Assembly: GCA_026390835.1 (NCBI GenBank)
Contig: JAPLFD010000016.1
Span: forward strand, 62,001-126,000
Direction: 5' to 3'
DNA: 64,000 bases
Source: Sphingobacteriales bacterium
Lineage (GTDB): Bacteria; Bacteroidota; Bacteroidia; Sphingobacteriales; Sphingobacteriaceae
Notes under the pieces: model-generated
What the model was told of the DNA's origin: nothing
Databases searched by the model: none
The model's input: the letters and a program-made list of their open reading frames with translations, nothing else
Part shown: positions 42,899 through 52,335 of the stretch, one piece after another
Numbering within the stretch: position 1 is the stretch's first letter
Layout of the letters: every line of letters starts with the position of its first letter
Made by a program: the position numbers and the translations under genes

Positions 42899-44932
42899 CT
42901 ATTTTTTAATGAGTAAACTATCGGCCTTAGTCCTTGGCAAGTCTGGCTCAAACCACATACCCTCTTCGGCGTTAAATAAACTATCGCTGCTTAAAGAGTC
43001 AGGTCGTGCCAATAAAGAGCGCAAACTTTCTTTTAATCGAACTCCGTAAAAGCCGTAGCTACTACTATCCGGCGGGGTAAATCCTCGTTTAGCCATTAAA
43101 CCGCCAATGGTATTAAAATAGCCCACCATGCTCGAGCGCAAATTACCCTCGTATTCAAAAAAGTATAAGGATGATTTTGGCCGAGGCACAATACTGGCCA
43201 AATAAATACTTTCGCCCAAATTGAGTTCTGCCGGAGTTTTTTCGAAATAATAGCGACTGGCTTCGCCAATACCATATACATTATTTCCCCATTCAATAAT
43301 ATTTAAATACACCTCTAGCATTCTGCTTTTGCTCGATAGTCGATTATTTTCGATGAGCCACACCATAAGCATTTCTTCTAGTTTACGGGCCAAAGTTTTT
43401 TGCCTATTGAGGTATACATTTTTTACCAATTGCATAGAAATGGTGCTGGCACCACGTTTAAAGGCTTTTTGTTTAAAATTAGTTGCAATAGATTTTCTAA
43501 TAGCCTCTTCCACAAAGCCACCATGTCCAAAAAACGAAGGATCTTCGGCTGTAAGCAACGCATTTTTTAAATAGGGAGAGATTTGATCTAGGGGTGTAAA
43601 GTAGGGATTGCCGACACCTATTAAAATGTTGCGCATGGGCTTGCCATATTCATATGGAGTGTAGATAAAATTGCTGTTAATTTTAGACAAGTTAGTTTTT
43701 CCGTATCCCAAAATTTTGAAATTGCTTTTGTTGAGTTCAGAATGAAACTCCACGGCATTTGGTTTGCTTTCGTCGAGCAAAAAATGCAAATCGTATTGCA
43801 AATTACCCTGTACACGAATTCCATCTAAAGATTCGAACAAGCCTTTTGGGAAAGAATTAAATACATCTTGCGCATTCAATTCTTCGGTATGCAGATTTAG
43901 TTCATAAATTTTGTGAGGCTTAAGCGTAAATCGTAGGTGGGGGTTTAGCTGAATTTCGCCCAATTTTATCACCGATGATTCGGCCAATTCCACATAATTT
44001 TCGCCAATAGACATATCGGCCAATAATTTTCCATCGTCAATAACTACGTCGTTGGCGGCAATTTTTGGGTGATTTATGCGTAGGTTTTTTACTCCCCAGC
44101 TGCCCGAAATGCTGAGTTTGCCTGCAAAATAGCTTACATCATCCATTTGGGTGTGTAGGGTATCTACATCCAATTTTAATCCAAATCGTTTTTCTAAATA
44201 AGGCAGGGCCAATTTTTTACCATCTGCAAACAACGTTAAATCTAATTGCCTATCGCCCGGATCTACCGATCCTTTGACGTGCCAAATAGATTCTTTTTGA
44301 TTTACATCGATGGTGGCATTTACCTCTCCAGAAATAATCTGGGTGTCTTTAACCTCAAATACCACCTTTGAGCCATCTTCTATCCAGGCCAATTCTAGTT
44401 TATTTACCAATAAATTTTCAGGAATTTTATAAAACACACTATTGAGCAAACGATTGGCCAAACTACCCAATTGAAGTCCTTGATCGGCCTTATCATTTTT
44501 TTTCTTTTTAAACAAAAAATCATAATTGCGTAAACTATCTCGTTTTACCAGGTGTACAAAGCCTCGATCTAGAGTTAATTCATCCAGTTTTATTTTACCA
44601 AACAGGAGTGGAAAAAGTTGAACACTCAGCCGCAATTGATGTAGGACTACCAAGCTATCGCGATGCTCTGGAACGGCTGTAATTTCATCGAAAGCTACTG
44701 TTTTAAGGCCCGAGAAATGTGCATTTTTAATTTGAAGATCAATTTGATAGCTTTCTTTAGCTTTTGCAATTGCTTTTTTTACCCCAATACTTAAAATGGA
44801 ATCGCGGTAAGCAAAAGCTAGGATGCCTAGCACCAATAACAGCGCAAAAAGCCCGCCAATTAGCCACGCACTTATGCGTACAAGTTTTTGCACCGACTGT
44901 TTTTGCAAGAATGTTTTTAGTCTTTTCAGCAT
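42899..44932 (-). CDS. AsmA-like/GT51 peptidoglycan glycosyltransferase fusion
   Basis: A 677-residue membrane-anchored protein starting at ATG 44932 (a longer frame to 44992 has no support). One helix (about 20-45) is followed by a 370-residue AsmA-like periplasmic region of beta strands. The C-terminal GT51 domain (about 440-640) shows TAEDPSFFGHGGF with catalytic Glu463, GASTISMQLVKN, KLEEMLMVWLIE and LEVYLNIIEWG. There is no penicillin-binding transpeptidase domain, so it can only polymerise glycan strands. Bacteroidota commonly have this architecture. Confidence 0.88.
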   Translation of the reverse strand: MLKRLKTFLQKQSVQKLVRISAWLIGGLFALLLVLGILAFAYRDSILSIGVKKAIAKAKESYQIDLQIKNAHFSGLKTVAFDEITAVPEHRDSLVVLHQLRLSVQLFPLLFGKIKLDELTLDRGFVHLVKRDSLRNYDFLFKKKKNDKADQGLQLGSLANRLLNSVFYKIPENLLVNKLELAWIEDGSKVVFEVKDTQIISGEVNATIDVNQKESIWHVKGSVDPGDRQLDLTLFADGKKLALPYLEKRFGLKLDVDTLHTQMDDVSYFAGKLSISGSWGVKNLRINHPKIAANDVVIDDGKLLADMSIGENYVELAESSVIKLGEIQLNPHLRFTLKPHKIYELNLHTEELNAQDVFNSFPKGLFESLDGIRVQGNLQYDLHFLLDESKPNAVEFHSELNKSNFKILGYGKTNLSKINSNFIYTPYEYGKPMRNILIGVGNPYFTPLDQISPYLKNALLTAEDPSFFGHGGFVEEAIRKSIATNFKQKAFKRGASTISMQLVKNVYLNRQKTLARKLEEMLMVWLIENNRLSSKSRMLEVYLNIIEWGNNVYGIGEASRYYFEKTPAELNLGESIYLASIVPRPKSSLYFFEYEGNLRSSMVGYFNTIGGLMAKRGFTPPDSSSYGFYGVRLKESLRSLLARPDSLSSDSLFNAEEGMWFEPDLPRTKADSLLIKK

Positions 44933-45000
44933 CGCGATTAATTCGAGGTCAAATATCTGTAAAAAGGTGTATAAAAAAACCACATCCGCCAATAGATTGG

Positions 45001-45008
45001 TATTTTTG
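45001..45008 (+). promoter_or_regulatory. -7 promoter element for the Mrp/ApbC gene
   Basis: TATTTTTG matches TAnnTTTG, 24 bases before the ATG at 45033. Confidence 0.45.
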
Positions 45009-45032
45009 GTAAAATTAGCAGCTCACACACGT

Positions 45033-46115
45033 ATGATTAGCAAAGAAAGCGTATTGCAGGCCCTTAGCCACGTAGAAGATCCAGACTTAAAAAAAGATTT
45101 GGTGACCTTGGGTATGATTCAAGACATACAAATTGAAGGAAATACGTTACGCTTTACGGTGGTATTAACCACTCCAGCTTGTCCCATGAAAGACATGCTA
45201 GAAAATGCCTGCAGAAATGCCATTTTCCATTTCATAGATAAAAACATAGACCTTCACATTACCATGACCGCCAATGTGAGCACCCAAGCCAACCCGAGCG
45301 TTCCGGGAGTTAAAAATATTATTGCCGTAGCCAGTGGAAAAGGCGGTGTGGGTAAATCTACGGTTGCAGTTAATTTGGCTCTTGGTTTAGCACAAAGCGG
45401 AGCCAAGGTTGGTTTAGTAGATGCCGATATTTACGGTCCTTCTATTCCCATGATGTTTGGTTTAGAAGGTGCAAAACCACAAACCAGCGAAACCGCAGAT
45501 GGTAAAACACGCATTCAGCCCATTACTAAATACGGTATTCAGCTCTTATCTATTGGTTTCTTTACCGATCCCAACCAGCCAGTGCCGTGGCGTGGACCCA
45601 TGGCTTCTACCGCGGTAACCCAATTGTTAAACGATGCCGATTGGGGCGAATTGGATTATCTAATAATCGATTTACCCCCCGGAACGGGCGATATTCACAT
45701 TACACTTACCCAAAAATTCCCGATAGCCGGGGCCCTTATTGTAACTACGCCACAGCAAGTAGCACTAGCTGATGCTCGTAAAGGTATTGGTATGTTTATG
45801 ATGAACAGCATTAACGTTCCGGTTTTGGGCGTGGTAGAAAACATGTCTTATTTTACCCCAGCCGAATTACCGAATAATAAATACTACATTTTTGGAACAG
45901 GCGGCGGACAAGCATTGGCCACGGAGTTTAACCTTCCGTTTTTAGGAGAGATCCCGTTGGTAAAAAGCATTAGCGATGCCGGCGATGCTGGAAAGCCGGT
46001 AATTTTAGAACCAGAAAACCCCATGGCAGCAGCCTTTTCGGATTTAGCAACCCGGGTAGCGCAGCAAGTGGCCATTCAAAACGCTTCGGTAGGCAATATA
46101 AAATCGTATCTTTAA
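45033..46115 (+). CDS. apbC: Mrp/NBP35 family Fe-S cluster carrier ATPase (ApbC)
   Basis: A P-loop ATPase that binds and transfers Fe-S clusters. ATG 45033 (360 residues) follows a promoter; the longer frame starts inside the divergent GT51 gene. A DUF59/MIP18 domain (about 3-85, SHVEDPDLKKDLVTLGMIQ) precedes the deviant Walker A (VASGKGGVGKSTVAVNLA, about 103-120). LVDADIYGPSIPMMFG, LPPGTGDIHITLTQ and VENMSYF follow. The usual C-terminal CxxC pair of many Mrp proteins is not visible. Two bases separate it from the NifU gene, consistent with joint cluster assembly. Confidence 0.94.
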   Translation: MISKESVLQALSHVEDPDLKKDLVTLGMIQDIQIEGNTLRFTVVLTTPACPMKDMLENACRNAIFHFIDKNIDLHITMTANVSTQANPSVPGVKNIIAVASGKGGVGKSTVAVNLALGLAQSGAKVGLVDADIYGPSIPMMFGLEGAKPQTSETADGKTRIQPITKYGIQLLSIGFFTDPNQPVPWRGPMASTAVTQLLNDADWGELDYLIIDLPPGTGDIHITLTQKFPIAGALIVTTPQQVALADARKGIGMFMMNSINVPVLGVVENMSYFTPAELPNNKYYIFGTGGGQALATEFNLPFLGEIPLVKSISDAGDAGKPVILEPENPMAAAFSDLATRVAQQVAIQNASVGNIKSYL

Positions 46116-46117
46116 CT

Positions 46118-46396
46118 ATGGAATTGTTGCAACGAGTAGAATTAGCACTAGATAGCATTCGCCCTTATTTGGAGGCAGATGGCGGAAACGTATCTGTAGA
46201 AGAAATTACTAGTGATAAGGTGGTGAGATTGCGCTTACTTGGTGCATGCGGCTCTTGTCCCATGAGTATTATGACCTTAAAGGCGGGAATCGAAGAGGCA
46301 ATAAAAAAATCGGTACCCGAAATTATACGGGTAGAGGCAGTAAACCTTACGGATATAAATGACCCCAATGCGGTACTGCCCACTCCGGCCAATTAA
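46118..46396 (+). CDS. NifU C-terminal domain protein (Fe-S scaffold)
   Basis: A 92-residue single NifU C-terminal (Nfu-type) domain with the cluster-binding motif LLGACGSCPMSIMTLKAGIE (CxxC). It starts 2 bases after apbC. Scaffold plus Mrp carrier is a common Fe-S delivery pair. Confidence 0.94.
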   Translation: MELLQRVELALDSIRPYLEADGGNVSVEEITSDKVVRLRLLGACGSCPMSIMTLKAGIEEAIKKSVPEIIRVEAVNLTDINDPNAVLPTPAN

Positions 46397-46441
46397 CATA
46401 ATTTAACAGGCGTCTAGGCAATTAATAATTACCTTCGTATC

Positions 46442-47083
46442 ATGAAGTTTCGCTTACTCATCGGTCTTTTGTTATTTAGCACAGCGGTTTTTGCACAAAA
46501 ACCCGCTCAAAAACTAGTGCAATTTTCTGGAGTAACCCTAAATCGAGATAGCAATACGGCTGTTCCTTACGTATCTATTTCTAATAAAACCCTAAACGAT
46601 AGATTAAGTTATGTGGCCAATTACAAGGGCTATTTTTCTTTTGTAGTACACGAAGGCGATACCCTACAATTTAGTGCAGTAGGCTTTGGTAAACAGCTAG
46701 TAATTATTCCCACCAGCTTGCCCGATGATAAATACACTGTTTTAGTAAAGATGAAACAAGAAATTATCAGTTTGCCCATGGTTCGAGTATATCCTTGGGC
46801 TAGCGAAGATGAATTCAAAAAAGAGTTTTTGACCATGAAGTATGCAGATGATGATTTAGAAATTGCAAAAAAGAATGTTTCTAGAACAAGCATCATGGCT
46901 TTGTCGAGCAGCCTTCCTCGAGATGGGCAAGAAATTCAATCTATGAATTACCAAAACATGCACTTTTCTATGATGAATAAAAACATCAACCCACGAGGAG
47001 CGAACCCATTGTTGAACCCCTTTGCTTGGGCACAATTTATGCAACAAATATTCAAGGGCAACAAAGAACGGGAAAAGAACTAG
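46442..47083 (+). CDS. secreted carboxypeptidase-regulatory-like domain protein
   Basis: A 213-residue protein with a signal peptide (LFSTAVFAQKPA, about 1-20) and one CarboxypepD_reg-like domain (about 25-110, VQFSGVTLNRDSNTAVPYVSISN, LQFSAVGFGKQLVIIP). The rest is a family-specific tail with MVRVYPWASEDEFKKEFL and a C-terminal MQQIFKGNKEREK. It belongs to the type common in Bacteroidota, and the 54 kb gene has a related layout; the function is unknown. The stop codon overlaps that of the converging def by four bases. Confidence 0.75.
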   Translation: MKFRLLIGLLLFSTAVFAQKPAQKLVQFSGVTLNRDSNTAVPYVSISNKTLNDRLSYVANYKGYFSFVVHEGDTLQFSAVGFGKQLVIIPTSLPDDKYTVLVKMKQEIISLPMVRVYPWASEDEFKKEFLTMKYADDDLEIAKKNVSRTSIMALSSSLPRDGQEIQSMNYQNMHFSMMNKNINPRGANPLLNPFAWAQFMQQIFKGNKEREKN

Positions 47084-47649
47084 CGCCCTTTTTTCAGATT
47101 CGGAAATTTCATTTTGTAGTCTACCTTAACCATTCCTTTACTAATGGCTTCTAAGCGATTTTTTAACATCGCTTTGCGTAAAGGGCTCAGCCTATCGGTG
47201 AGTAATTTTCCATCAATATGGTCGTATTCATGCTGAATTACCCGGGCGGCTAATCCATGATAACGTTCTTCCTGCCATTTCCAGTTTTCGTCTTGGTAGC
47301 GAATGTGCAGGTGCTGGTGGCGGCTTACATCTTCCCGAATATCTGGAATACTCAAACAGCCTTCGTTAAAAGCCCATTTATCGCCACTTTCTTCGGTAAT
47401 TTGGGCATTTAAAAACACTTTTTTAAAGCCTTTTAATTGGGCATCATCTTCTTCAAAAGGCGATGCATCAATAACAAATAAGCGGATAGATAAGCCCACT
47501 TGTGGAGCAGCCAAACCCACACCCTGTGCATGGTACATGGTTTCAAACATATCGGCAATAAGGGTATCGATATTGGGATAATCTGGACCAATTTCACCGG
47601 CTACTTTTTTCAATACCGGATCTCCGTAAGCTACAATGGGCAATTTCAT
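47080..47649 (-). CDS. def: peptide deformylase
   Basis: Removes the N-formyl group from new proteins. ATG 47649 (189 residues) begins with the usual MKLPIVAYGDPVLKKV. The three deformylase motifs are present: GVGLAAPQVG (about 43-52), EGCLS with the metal-ligand Cys (96-100), and HEYDH (140-144). It is a type I enzyme. It lies downstream of the M16 peptidase gene, 23 bases away. Confidence 0.97.
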   Translation of the reverse strand: MKLPIVAYGDPVLKKVAGEIGPDYPNIDTLIADMFETMYHAQGVGLAAPQVGLSIRLFVIDASPFEEDDAQLKGFKKVFLNAQITEESGDKWAFNEGCLSIPDIREDVSRHQHLHIRYQDENWKWQEERYHGLAARVIQHEYDHIDGKLLTDRLSPLRKAMLKNRLEAISKGMVKVDYKMKFPNLKKGR

Positions 47650-47672
47650 TACACAAAGGTACAAATTTGGGT

Positions 47673-48905
47673 TTAGAACTCTTGTGGTTCAAAAATGAGG
47701 CTACTTAAGTTGGCAGGCTCAAAAATTTCATTGGCAATTTCTAGAATTTGAGCAGCTTCAATACGCTGTATTTTGGTAAACACCTGCTCTAAAGAATCGG
47801 CCATGCCGTAATCCAATACACTTTTACAAAGTGAAATAAGCAGGCTCAATCGCCCCTCTTCGGCTAAGGCAATTTGCCCCATAAATTTTTGTTTCGCTTG
47901 GTGCAATGCCAAAATGCCTATGGAATTATCCCGAAGTTTTTTCAGCTCCTTGCCAACTAATTTAAGTGCCCTTTCTACTTTTTCAGGGTCGGTACCTAAA
48001 TAAATAGTGAATATGCCAGTATCGCTTAAGGGAATATAACTCGATTCTATGGTGTAGGCAATGCCGTATTTTTCGCGAATTTCTAGATTTAACCGAGAGC
48101 TCATACCCATACCACCCAAAAGGTTGTTTAATAAAAGTAAGCCTTCCCGTTTCGGGCTATGGGCAGAATAAGCCTGAGTGCCCAATAGTACGTGGCTTTG
48201 GTTAATGGGTTTGGCCAAGCGTTTGTTTGTTGCCGGGTTTACCACGGGTTTAGTGCGTTTGCTTGCCGGGCTATTGGCCGGAATGGCGCCAAAAATTTTG
48301 TTTACCACCGCTTCTACTTTTTTTAGGTCGAAATTACCAATAATGCCAATGGCCATTTCGTTAGTGCGGTAGTTTTGGTTGATGTACTCACGAATGTCTT
48401 TTTGTTGCAGGGCGCTTACCGTATCGGGGGTGCCTAAAATATTTCTGCCCAGCGGATGGTTGGCAAAAACGATTTCTTCAAAATCATCTTGTATGGCTTC
48501 TTCGGGTTGGTCTAAATAGGAGGCAATCTCGTCTAAAATAACGCTCTTTTCTTTTACCAATTCCTCTTCCGGAAAAGTGGAGTGAAAAATTACATCTTCA
48601 AACAAATCTAAGGCACGCTCTAAATGTGGGCATAAAAAAGATGCATGAATGCAAGTGTACTCTTTTGTGGTATAGGCATTTAAATCGCCACCCACCACTT
48701 CCAATCGGTTGAGTATTTGGTTGGTGCTTCGGCGCTCGGTACGTTTGAATAATAAATGTTCAATAAGGTGCGCCAAGCCATCTTTTCCATCGCCTTCATC
48801 GCGGCTACCGCTGTGCACCAACAAACAGGCGTGTGCCACTTCGGTGCTTCCTGGTTTTACTACAACCCGAATCCCGTTAGCTAAACTAAATACGTGATGG
48901 TCCAT
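47673..48905 (-). CDS. M16 family zinc peptidase (mitochondrial processing peptidase-like)
   Basis: A 410-residue pitrilysin-type protein; ATG 48905 lies 4 bases after the msrA stop, and the longer frame into msrA is rejected. The inverted zinc motif HLIEHLLFK (HxxEH) is near residues 46-54, with the distal Glu region EKSVILDEIASYLD. It has both halves of an M16 subunit (N- and C-terminal M16 domains) and GMGMSSRLNLEIREKYGIAY. There is no signal peptide, so it is probably cytoplasmic. Part of an msrA-M16-def run. Confidence 0.92.
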   Translation of the reverse strand: MDHHVFSLANGIRVVVKPGSTEVAHACLLVHSGSRDEGDGKDGLAHLIEHLLFKRTERRSTNQILNRLEVVGGDLNAYTTKEYTCIHASFLCPHLERALDLFEDVIFHSTFPEEELVKEKSVILDEIASYLDQPEEAIQDDFEEIVFANHPLGRNILGTPDTVSALQQKDIREYINQNYRTNEMAIGIIGNFDLKKVEAVVNKIFGAIPANSPASKRTKPVVNPATNKRLAKPINQSHVLLGTQAYSAHSPKREGLLLLNNLLGGMGMSSRLNLEIREKYGIAYTIESSYIPLSDTGIFTIYLGTDPEKVERALKLVGKELKKLRDNSIGILALHQAKQKFMGQIALAEEGRLSLLISLCKSVLDYGMADSLEQVFTKIQRIEAAQILEIANEIFEPANLSSLIFEPQEF

Positions 48906-48909
48906 GCGT

Positions 48910-49554
48910 TTACTTGTTCTTGCTGGGTTTATAGCTTTTTTTAAACTGCTCAAACCTGGGCATAGATACCCCTTTTACATAAGGTTGATTCGGATTTTTT
49001 TTAATAAAATCTTGATGGTATTCTTCGGCACGCCAAAATGTTTTTAGGGGGAGTAGCTCGGTTACAACGGGGCGCTTAAATGCGCCACGCAGCGTTAAAT
49101 CACTTAGCGCCTGTTTAGCCAGCATTTTTTCCGTTTCGTTCTGATAAAATATCACACTGCGGTACGAACTTCCTTCATCTGGACCTTGGCGGTTGAGCGT
49201 AGTAGGATCGTGTGAGGTGAAAAATACTTTAATGAGTTCTTTATAGCTGATAATTTTGGGGTTGTAATAAATCAATACCGATTCGGCATGGCCGGTGGTT
49301 TCGGAGCACACCTCTTCGTATGTTGGGTTTACGGTGTTTCCGCCAGAATATCCAGCAATGGCCGAATCTATACCCGCTACCGATTCGTAAATATGTTCTG
49401 AACACCAAAAACAACCCTCGGCAAAAGCGGCTACAGCTTTGCCTTTCGGGGCTACTAGTGAAACTGCCCGATTCGGTTGATTTTTTTTGCTTTGGGCTTG
49501 GCAGGAACTGTAAGACAAGCCCATGAGTAGGATTACGAATAGCTTTTTAATCAT
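48910..49554 (-). CDS. msrA: peptide-methionine (S)-S-oxide reductase, exported
   Basis: Repairs oxidised methionine. The 214-residue protein has a lipoprotein-like signal (LLMGLSYSSCQ, Cys18) followed by the MsrA domain. The catalytic motif GCFWCSEH (Cys48) is at 47-54, with GYSGGNTVNPTYEEVCSETTGHAESV and FTSHDPTTLNRQGPDEGSSYRS. The export signal suggests repair of envelope proteins. No msrB domain is fused. Confidence 0.95.
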   Translation of the reverse strand: MIKKLFVILLMGLSYSSCQAQSKKNQPNRAVSLVAPKGKAVAAFAEGCFWCSEHIYESVAGIDSAIAGYSGGNTVNPTYEEVCSETTGHAESVLIYYNPKIISYKELIKVFFTSHDPTTLNRQGPDEGSSYRSVIFYQNETEKMLAKQALSDLTLRGAFKRPVVTELLPLKTFWRAEEYHQDFIKKNPNQPYVKGVSMPRFEQFKKSYKPSKNK

Positions 49555-49776
49555 GCACTAATTTAGGGCAAATTTTTGGCTATTTAATGTGTTTGGGTTT
49601 TTGTAAACCCAATTACTTCTTATTCTATATACCTTTCAAAACCCGCAAAAAAGCTGTTTTAATAAAGCATTGACCGATAAAAATACCACACTTAAAAAAA
49701 TATGTTATTTTAGCTCAACTTACTAGGCAAATTCTGGTTAGCCAATTAGTATTTGAAGTTTTAAAAACACATAAAA

Positions 49777-50697
49777 ATGAAAACAATATTATTAACGATT
49801 TGCTCACTGTTACTAGTGAGCTTAAGTTTTGCCCAAAGTAAAAAAGAAATGGAAGAGACTGTTTTTAAACTGGATGAAAAAACAAAAAGTCTCGAAAATG
49901 AAATTTTAAACATCAAAACTAATTTATCTAATACCAATACAACACTAGGATTGGTATCAAAAAGTAACTTAGATTTAGAGAAGATTGTTTCTGCACAAAG
50001 CCTGCTTATCAAAAAATTGATTAACCAGAACGACAGTTTACTGAAGGCTTTTAGCCAAAAGAAGGTCACCGATGTAATCGAAAGCCCCCAAAACGAAGCA
50101 GATTCTATTGTATTTTTAGTTCAATCTTATTATAAAAGTAAAAAATGGGAAGGCATGCTTGACTTTGTTTTAAATGCAGAAACCGTTAAGCAACATATGA
50201 AAGATTATTATTCGGATCGGTATTTACCTACACAAATAACGAACGAAAATATTGCAATTCAAGGCTCAAATTTCAAGCTTAATGAGTCATTTATAGTTCA
50301 AGCAAGGAATAATAGTAACGCAAGACGCACCATTTATGTTAAAAAGACTAGCGATGGATTTAAGATAGACTGGGATGCTACTATGGGCTATAACCCAATC
50401 TCTTTACAAGCTTTTAAGTTGACTGGAACTGCCCAACCCAGCGAATTTCGTGTTGGTGCAGAGTTTTCGAGCAGTAGTTATGTAGATGGTTATTATCGTC
50501 TGGCATTAAGTGACGACAACACTAGTATTTACGGTTATATAAGCAAATCTTCTGTTGAGGGTAAGAAATTATTTGAAATACTTAAAGATGGGACCAGGCA
50601 GCCTTTAATTCTTCAAATTAAATCAGACAATTCACTAGTAGAGGATACAACGGTTGGAATAATTACTAAAGTAATTGCCAAGGGCTGGGCGAAATAA
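49777..50697 (+). CDS. secreted coiled-coil protein, unknown function
   Basis: A 306-residue protein with a signal peptide (LLLVSLSFAQSKKE, about 1-19) and a coiled coil (about 22-100, LDEKTKSLENEILNIKTNL and similar). The alpha/beta domain that follows (about 110-300) contains SYYKSKKWEGMLDFVLNAETVKQHMKDYYS and a strand-rich middle. I recognise no family. It is a single gene behind a 222-base spacer with a TATTTTAG-like element near 49714. Confidence 0.6.
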   Translation: MKTILLTICSLLLVSLSFAQSKKEMEETVFKLDEKTKSLENEILNIKTNLSNTNTTLGLVSKSNLDLEKIVSAQSLLIKKLINQNDSLLKAFSQKKVTDVIESPQNEADSIVFLVQSYYKSKKWEGMLDFVLNAETVKQHMKDYYSDRYLPTQITNENIAIQGSNFKLNESFIVQARNNSNARRTIYVKKTSDGFKIDWDATMGYNPISLQAFKLTGTAQPSEFRVGAEFSSSSYVDGYYRLALSDDNTSIYGYISKSSVEGKKLFEILKDGTRQPLILQIKSDNSLVEDTTVGIITKVIAKGWAK

Positions 50698-50737
50698 TAA
50701 AACGTAGTATCTCGAACAAGGTGGGATTAACCCAGTT

Positions 50738-52276
50738 TTACCCCGCCCAACCTTCTCTATCTAAACTGCGGTAATGGATGGCTTCAGCCAAATGTTCAAG
50801 GGCAATTTCTTCGCTATGCGCTAAATCGGCAATGGTTCGGGCTACTTTTAAAATGCGGTCGTAAGCCCGGGCCGAGAGGCCGAGTTTTTCCATGGCTTGT
50901 TTCAGGAGGGTTTGTCCAGCGGCATCAATTTTACACAAGTTGCGTACGGTTTGCGGGCTCATTTGGGCATTGCAATGCACCTCTTTTTTATTCTTAAAGC
51001 GCTCGTGTTGGAGCGCTCGTGCCTGTATTACACGCTCTCTAATTTCTTCACTTTTTTCGCTGCTACGTTCCGAGGAAAGTTCCGAAAAATTTACGGGCGT
51101 CACCTCTACATGCAAATCAATGCGGTCTAAAAGTGGTCCTGAGATGCGGCTGAGGTATTTTTGTACCAAGCCAGGTCCGCAAATGCACTCCTTTTCGGGA
51201 TGATTGTAAAAGCCGCAAGGGCAGGGATTCATGGAGGCTACCAACATAAAGCTGGCGGGGTAGTCTACAGAAAAGCGGGCTCTAGAAATATTCACTTTTC
51301 GTTCTTCTAGCGGTTGGCGCATCACCTCTAAAACGGTGCGCTTAAATTCGGGCAATTCATCTAAAAATAAGACGCCATTATGGGCTAAAGATATTTCGCC
51401 AGGTTGTGGATGCATGCCACCACCCACCAAAGCCACATCGCTTACGGTATGGTGTGGGGATCGGAATGGTCGAACGGTCATTAAGGCATCGCTGGCGGAA
51501 AGTTTGCCCGCTACCGAGTGAATTTTAGTGGTTTCTAAGGCTTCTTGTAAGTTTAAAGGCGGTAAAATGGTAGGTAAGCGTTTCGCCAACATGGTTTTTC
51601 CCGCCCCCGGCGGACCAATAAGAATAACGTTGTGCCCACCAGCTGCAGCAATTTCTAGCGCCCGTTTAATATTTTCTTGTCCTTTTACATCGGAGAAATC
51701 GCTCTCGTAGCTGTTGATGTTTTTTAGAAATTCTTCTCGGGTGTTTACGGTGGTTTGTACCGGCTGAAAGGTGCCGTTGAAAAACTCGGCCAACTCTTTT
51801 AGGTTGTCTATGCCATATACGGCTAAGCCCGCAACAATGGCTGCTTCTCTGGCTTGGGCCTTTGGTAAAAATAAACCGGTAAATCCATCTTTTTTGGCTT
51901 GTATGGCTATGGGCAAGGCGCCTTTTATGGCTTGTACAGTTCCATCTAAAGACAGTTCGCCCATTAACAAGTAATTAAAAAGCTGTTCCGATTGAATTTG
52001 TCCCGATGCCGCTAAGATACCTATAGCAATGGCTAAATCGTATGCCGAACCCTCTTTGCGTAAATCGGCAGGTGCCAAATTCACCACAATTTTTTGCCGT
52101 GGCATGCGAAAGCCAGCACTGTTAATGGCGCTTTCTACCCGGTGTAGACTTTCTTTTACGGCATTATCGGGTAGGCCCACCATATAATATTGCGTGCCGG
52201 CACTGATATTTACTTCTATGGTAATAGCCAAGGCCTCGATACCAAACACCGCACTTCCGAAGGTTTTTACGAGCAT
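50738..52276 (-). CDS. comM: YifB/ComM family Mg-chelatase-like AAA+ ATPase
   Basis: A 512-residue protein. An N-terminal S5/Lon-protease-like domain (about 5-170) precedes the Mg-chelatase AAA+ domain with Walker [15 protein letters not shown] (221-234), [11 protein letters not shown] (Walker B) and the Cys-rich [18 protein letters not shown] insert. A C-terminal Mg_chelatase_C domain ends it. ComM is a branch-migration helicase in natural transformation, whereas the role in Bacteroidota is not settled. Its ATG follows directly after the T-run of a hairpin. Confidence 0.93.
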   Translation of the reverse strand: MLVKTFGSAVFGIEALAITIEVNISAGTQYYMVGLPDNAVKESLHRVESAINSAGFRMPRQKIVVNLAPADLRKEGSAYDLAIAIGILAASGQIQSEQLFNYLLMGELSLDGTVQAIKGALPIAIQAKKDGFTGLFLPKAQAREAAIVAGLAVYGIDNLKELAEFFNGTFQPVQTTVNTREEFLKNINSYESDFSDVKGQENIKRALEIAAAGGHNVILIGPPGAGKTMLAKRLPTILPPLNLQEALETTKIHSVAGKLSASDALMTVRPFRSPHHTVSDVALVGGGMHPQPGEISLAHNGVLFLDELPEFKRTVLEVMRQPLEERKVNISRARFSVDYPASFMLVASMNPCPCGFYNHPEKECICGPGLVQKYLSRISGPLLDRIDLHVEVTPVNFSELSSERSSEKSEEIRERVIQARALQHERFKNKKEVHCNAQMSPQTVRNLCKIDAAGQTLLKQAMEKLGLSARAYDRILKVARTIADLAHSEEIALEHLAEAIHYRSLDREGWAG

Positions 52277-52311
52277 AAAAAAACCATTTAAGTATAAACT
52301 GAAATGGTTTT
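52277..52311 (-). terminator. hairpin terminator between ffh and comM, abutting the comM start codon
   Basis: On the minus strand AAAACCATTT and AAATGGTTTT form a 10-bp stem around a 12-base loop, and a run of T residues continues right up to the comM ATG at 52276. It looks like an ffh terminator, but it also occupies the whole comM leader. Confidence 0.75.
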
Positions 52312-52335
52312 TATTTATTGTTTAAAAGTGAATAT

